A stretch of DNA of 64,000 nt, taken from Sclerodactyla briareus. Its lineage: Eukaryota > Echinodermata > Holothuroidea > Dendrochirotida > Sclerodactylidae. Both the position numbers and the translations under genes were made by a program. Positions 62,259 through 64,000 of this stretch are shown in pieces. How positions within the stretch are numbered: the stretch's first letter is position 1; each line of letters starts with the position of its first letter. The notes under the pieces are model-generated. The model was not told where the DNA came from. It saw only the letters and a program-made list of their open reading frames with translations, and ran no database searches. The stretch lies in contig JAODTK010005770.1 in NCBI GenBank assembly GCA_026419785.1, positions 225,023 to 289,022 of the forward strand. The letters run 5' to 3'.

Positions 62259-62830
62259 TTTGTTCAGAGAGCGACATGTGGGCCCTTTGTCAGGTTACAC
62301 TGGCATAGCCTATGGTGTGTGAGCTAAGCTGGGGGGGGGGGGGTGGGGGAGAACTCCCTTGGAGGGTGGTAATAAATGGATCTTATGAGTGACACGAGGA
62401 TATAAGAAACAAACTTTATTAGTAGTAGGGACAGTTTTCACTATGAGCTGTGCTACCCTTTGTCTCGCCAAAATGTTAACATTGAATCAGGTACTAGGGG
62501 TATGCAGTGTGTATAAATTGACTTTATTCATGCGATGCTTCACGTTTGGTGAATTCCAATGAAGGTATTAAGTGTGAGTTTCAAATTGGTCACTGAGTAA
62601 GTGAAACTGACTGATAATGGGTCAACAGAAGTTATTATGTATTATTTGTATAATGTAGGCAATCTTAGTCGCATTTTCCACAAAACTTATTATGGTAGAC
62701 ATTGTCAAATCAGCTATGATTTGAAATGGTGCAATGTTTGAGGGTGTTTCTGTCAAAATGCGAATACCAGAATCTTAAAGCACTCAGTAATGCCTTTAAA
62801 TAGTACCCCATATTGAAAAGGAAATATTAC
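62259..62830. other. No gene recognised
   Basis: There is a G run at 62,331-62,346. Otherwise AT-rich, possibly intron or 3' flank of the minus-strand exons that follow. Confidence 0.35.
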
Positions 62831-62947
62831 TGCATCGTCTTTCTGTAGTAATTTGACGGGCATGGCTAGGCACTCCTCATGTGTTTTAATCTTAACTGAA
62901 GCAGCAAACTCCAAACGCATAGTTCCTGTGTGTATCATAGTTTCAAA
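62831..62947 (-). CDS. Probable internal exon, unidentified gene (exon b)
   Basis: Exactly 39 codons between an AG acceptor (949-948 in the last three digits) and a GTAATA donor (62,830 downward). It includes HTGTMRLEFAASVKIKTHEE and CLAMPVKLLQKDDA. The opposite strand is full of stops here. Start and end are both phase 0, and the preceding exon (63,270-63,376) also ends in phase 0, so the two join in frame. The H-T-x-x-M-x-x-E-F pattern is shared with that exon, hinting at repeated beta-rich modules. Family not recognised. Confidence 0.4.
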
Positions 62948-63269
62948 CTACTTGCTCCCTGCTGGTTGGCCTGAGGCAAGGCCATCACTGAGGCCAGGTG
63001 GTTGATTTGCAAATGGTAGCATGTTATTTTCCATCTCTAGCTATAGATTCAAACAAGCTTCAACTTGGTGTTTTCCGGAGCAGAGCTGTTGGTTTGTAGC
63101 TTTTTTGATTTTCATAAAAAGTTGCCGCCCTTCGGTAACTTACAGAGGGGCTGATCATGAACAAGGTTTGAACTCTGCACCACGTGCTCTGGTTTCTGTC
63201 AGTATCCCATGCATATAGGGCTCTCCTCGGTAGCTTCGAAGTCGTCCACAACTTCATTATTGATAGTAC

Positions 63270-63376
63270 CTTATCTTCATTGCAAATGCTGTCCCAAGAT
63301 GTGAAAGGAGGCATGGAGAAATTTCCATTCAAATGTTTGCCAACAAACTCCACACCCATGTTGTTGGTGTGAGTCA
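63270..63376 (-). CDS. Probable internal exon, unidentified gene (exon a)
   Basis: Two bases of a split codon plus 35 codons (contains THTNNMGVEFVGKHLNGNFS and MPPFTSWDSICNEDK), bounded by AG and by AAG|GTACTA. The acceptor's pyrimidine tract is poor, which lowers confidence. It would splice in phase to exon b at 62,831-62,947. The plus strand is also open over much of this stretch, but without good splice sites. Confidence 0.4.
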
Positions 63377-63581
63377 CTTAACATTGAATTTTGAATAGGC
63401 CTACTTCACTTTTCCAGGAAGATCCAGAAGGTTGCATGCCACGATAATGGAGAAGACCACTTACTGTTAATCTTGGGTGGGGAATTCCCCTGGGTCAAGA
63501 GTGGTCAAAGGTGATACCACAGTGCATACTGTACTCATTAGTAAAAGCAATCAAATTGGTGGCTTCTGTGTTTCTCCTGAC

Positions 63582-63661
63582 TGATCACTGGTGACGGCAT
63601 GTTCAGCTTAAAGAAGACTTTGGAAGTGGCAGTCAAGTCGGCATAAAAGGTCCCCACTTTC
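63582..63661 (-). CDS. Possible upstream exon of the same gene
   Basis: After TTCAG| the minus strand reads KVGTFYADLTATSKVFFKLN then MPSPVI, and a GTCAGG donor at 63,581 would leave one base, matching the two-base split codon of exon a. An in-frame ATG lies a few codons upstream (about 63,676), so it could instead be a first exon. A further coding-like patch with GTAAGT lies at about 63,463-63,530 but is frame-broken, perhaps by a sequencing indel. Confidence 0.25.
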
Positions 63662-64000
63662 CTGAAGGTAGCCATTTTATTGATAAATGATTAATTCATT
63701 TTGAAGGTTGGAGCTGTCCAAGCATTAAAAGTTATTGATTCCACCTACCCTCAGCAAGCCAATGATGATGCAGAGCCGCTTCCGATTTATGTTTCCCTGA
63801 TCTGATATTGCAAAGAATCTAACCAGGACAGACAAAGAAGTTGGTGTCCAGTGTGGCATCGTACTGTCCATATCTTAAACGACAGTTGCATCGTGACCAT
63901 TTCAGACATCCCATTTGGCCGTCAAGTTGATGAAACCCAAACCTCGCAGATAAGCAGCAGTATGATGTCCACATTCAGTACTGTACTGATTCCAAGAAGA
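63662..64000. other. Window edge, coding potential unclear
   Basis: The minus strand contains a short open stretch (about 63,745-63,860, with QGNINRKRLCIIIG) ending near a GTAGGT. It might be another exon of the neighbouring gene. No homology was recognised. Confidence 0.2.

Noticed and set aside
1-64000. tRNA, rRNA or snRNA genes
   Set aside because: No A-box/B-box pair with cloverleaf or rRNA core motif was noticed on either strand by eye; a covariance-model scan would be decisive.

Overview
This is eukaryotic nuclear DNA from an animal, very probably a marine invertebrate. One exon can be named: part of the translocon-associated protein beta subunit (SSR2, a metazoan ER protein). The rest is AT-moderate, intron-like or intergenic DNA full of tandem-repeat-bearing transposable elements. 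The frequent palindromic GGCCTA motifs, the TGACCT/AGGTCA-rich satellites and the (CA)n-headed elements fit an echinoderm or another marine deuterostome, but the phylum is inferred, not proven. I see no operons, rRNA, tRNA, CRISPR array or prokaryotic gene structure.

Layout. 1-1,885: edge of a ~150-bp tandem repeat, then the SSR2 exon (minus strand). 1,886-5,870: a minus-strand element built of ~590-bp repeats, then a dead CR1/L2-type retrotransposon fragment with a poly(A) tail. 5,871-11,249: no recognisable genes; two inverted-repeat elements and a clean hAT-like MITE. 11,250-18,677: a 3.7-kb tandem segmental duplication. 18,678-25,206: largely unrecognised, but holding a ~900-bp inverted duplication centred on 22,918 that looks like two head-to-head first exons with conserved splice donors. 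25,207-29,838: two adjacent TIR elements with subterminal CGATCG/TATCG motifs (Harbinger-like), one with nested inserts. 29,839-43,430: mostly unrecognised, with a short minus-strand hairpin-headed element near 32 kb, a long polypyrimidine tract near 35.6 kb and a possible first coding exon at 38,188. 43,431-51,892: a 4.1-kb tandem duplication whose units each start exactly at a hairpin-headed element with a ~320-bp satellite body. 53,880-62,232: a ~150-bp array, then a large ~585-bp-repeat element with two other elements inserted in it. 62,831-63,661: probable minus-strand exons of an unidentified gene.

The main theme is a modular group of non-autonomous elements. Each has a short terminal hairpin, then a simple-sequence tract ((GT)n or (GACA)n), often a GTGACGCC-type box, then a tandem-repeat body of about 320 or 585 bp. 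At least eight copies are recognisable, in both orientations. This architecture resembles the bivalve 'pearl' elements and Helitron/Helentron-derived non-autonomous elements. The repeat bodies carry ordered AGGTCA half-sites (DR1, DR4, DR5 spacings).

The repeats differ from each other largely by one-base indels, often in homopolymers, while the probable exons keep intact frames. That suggests a long-read assembly that was polished poorly inside repeats, so repeat divergences here should not be read as ages.
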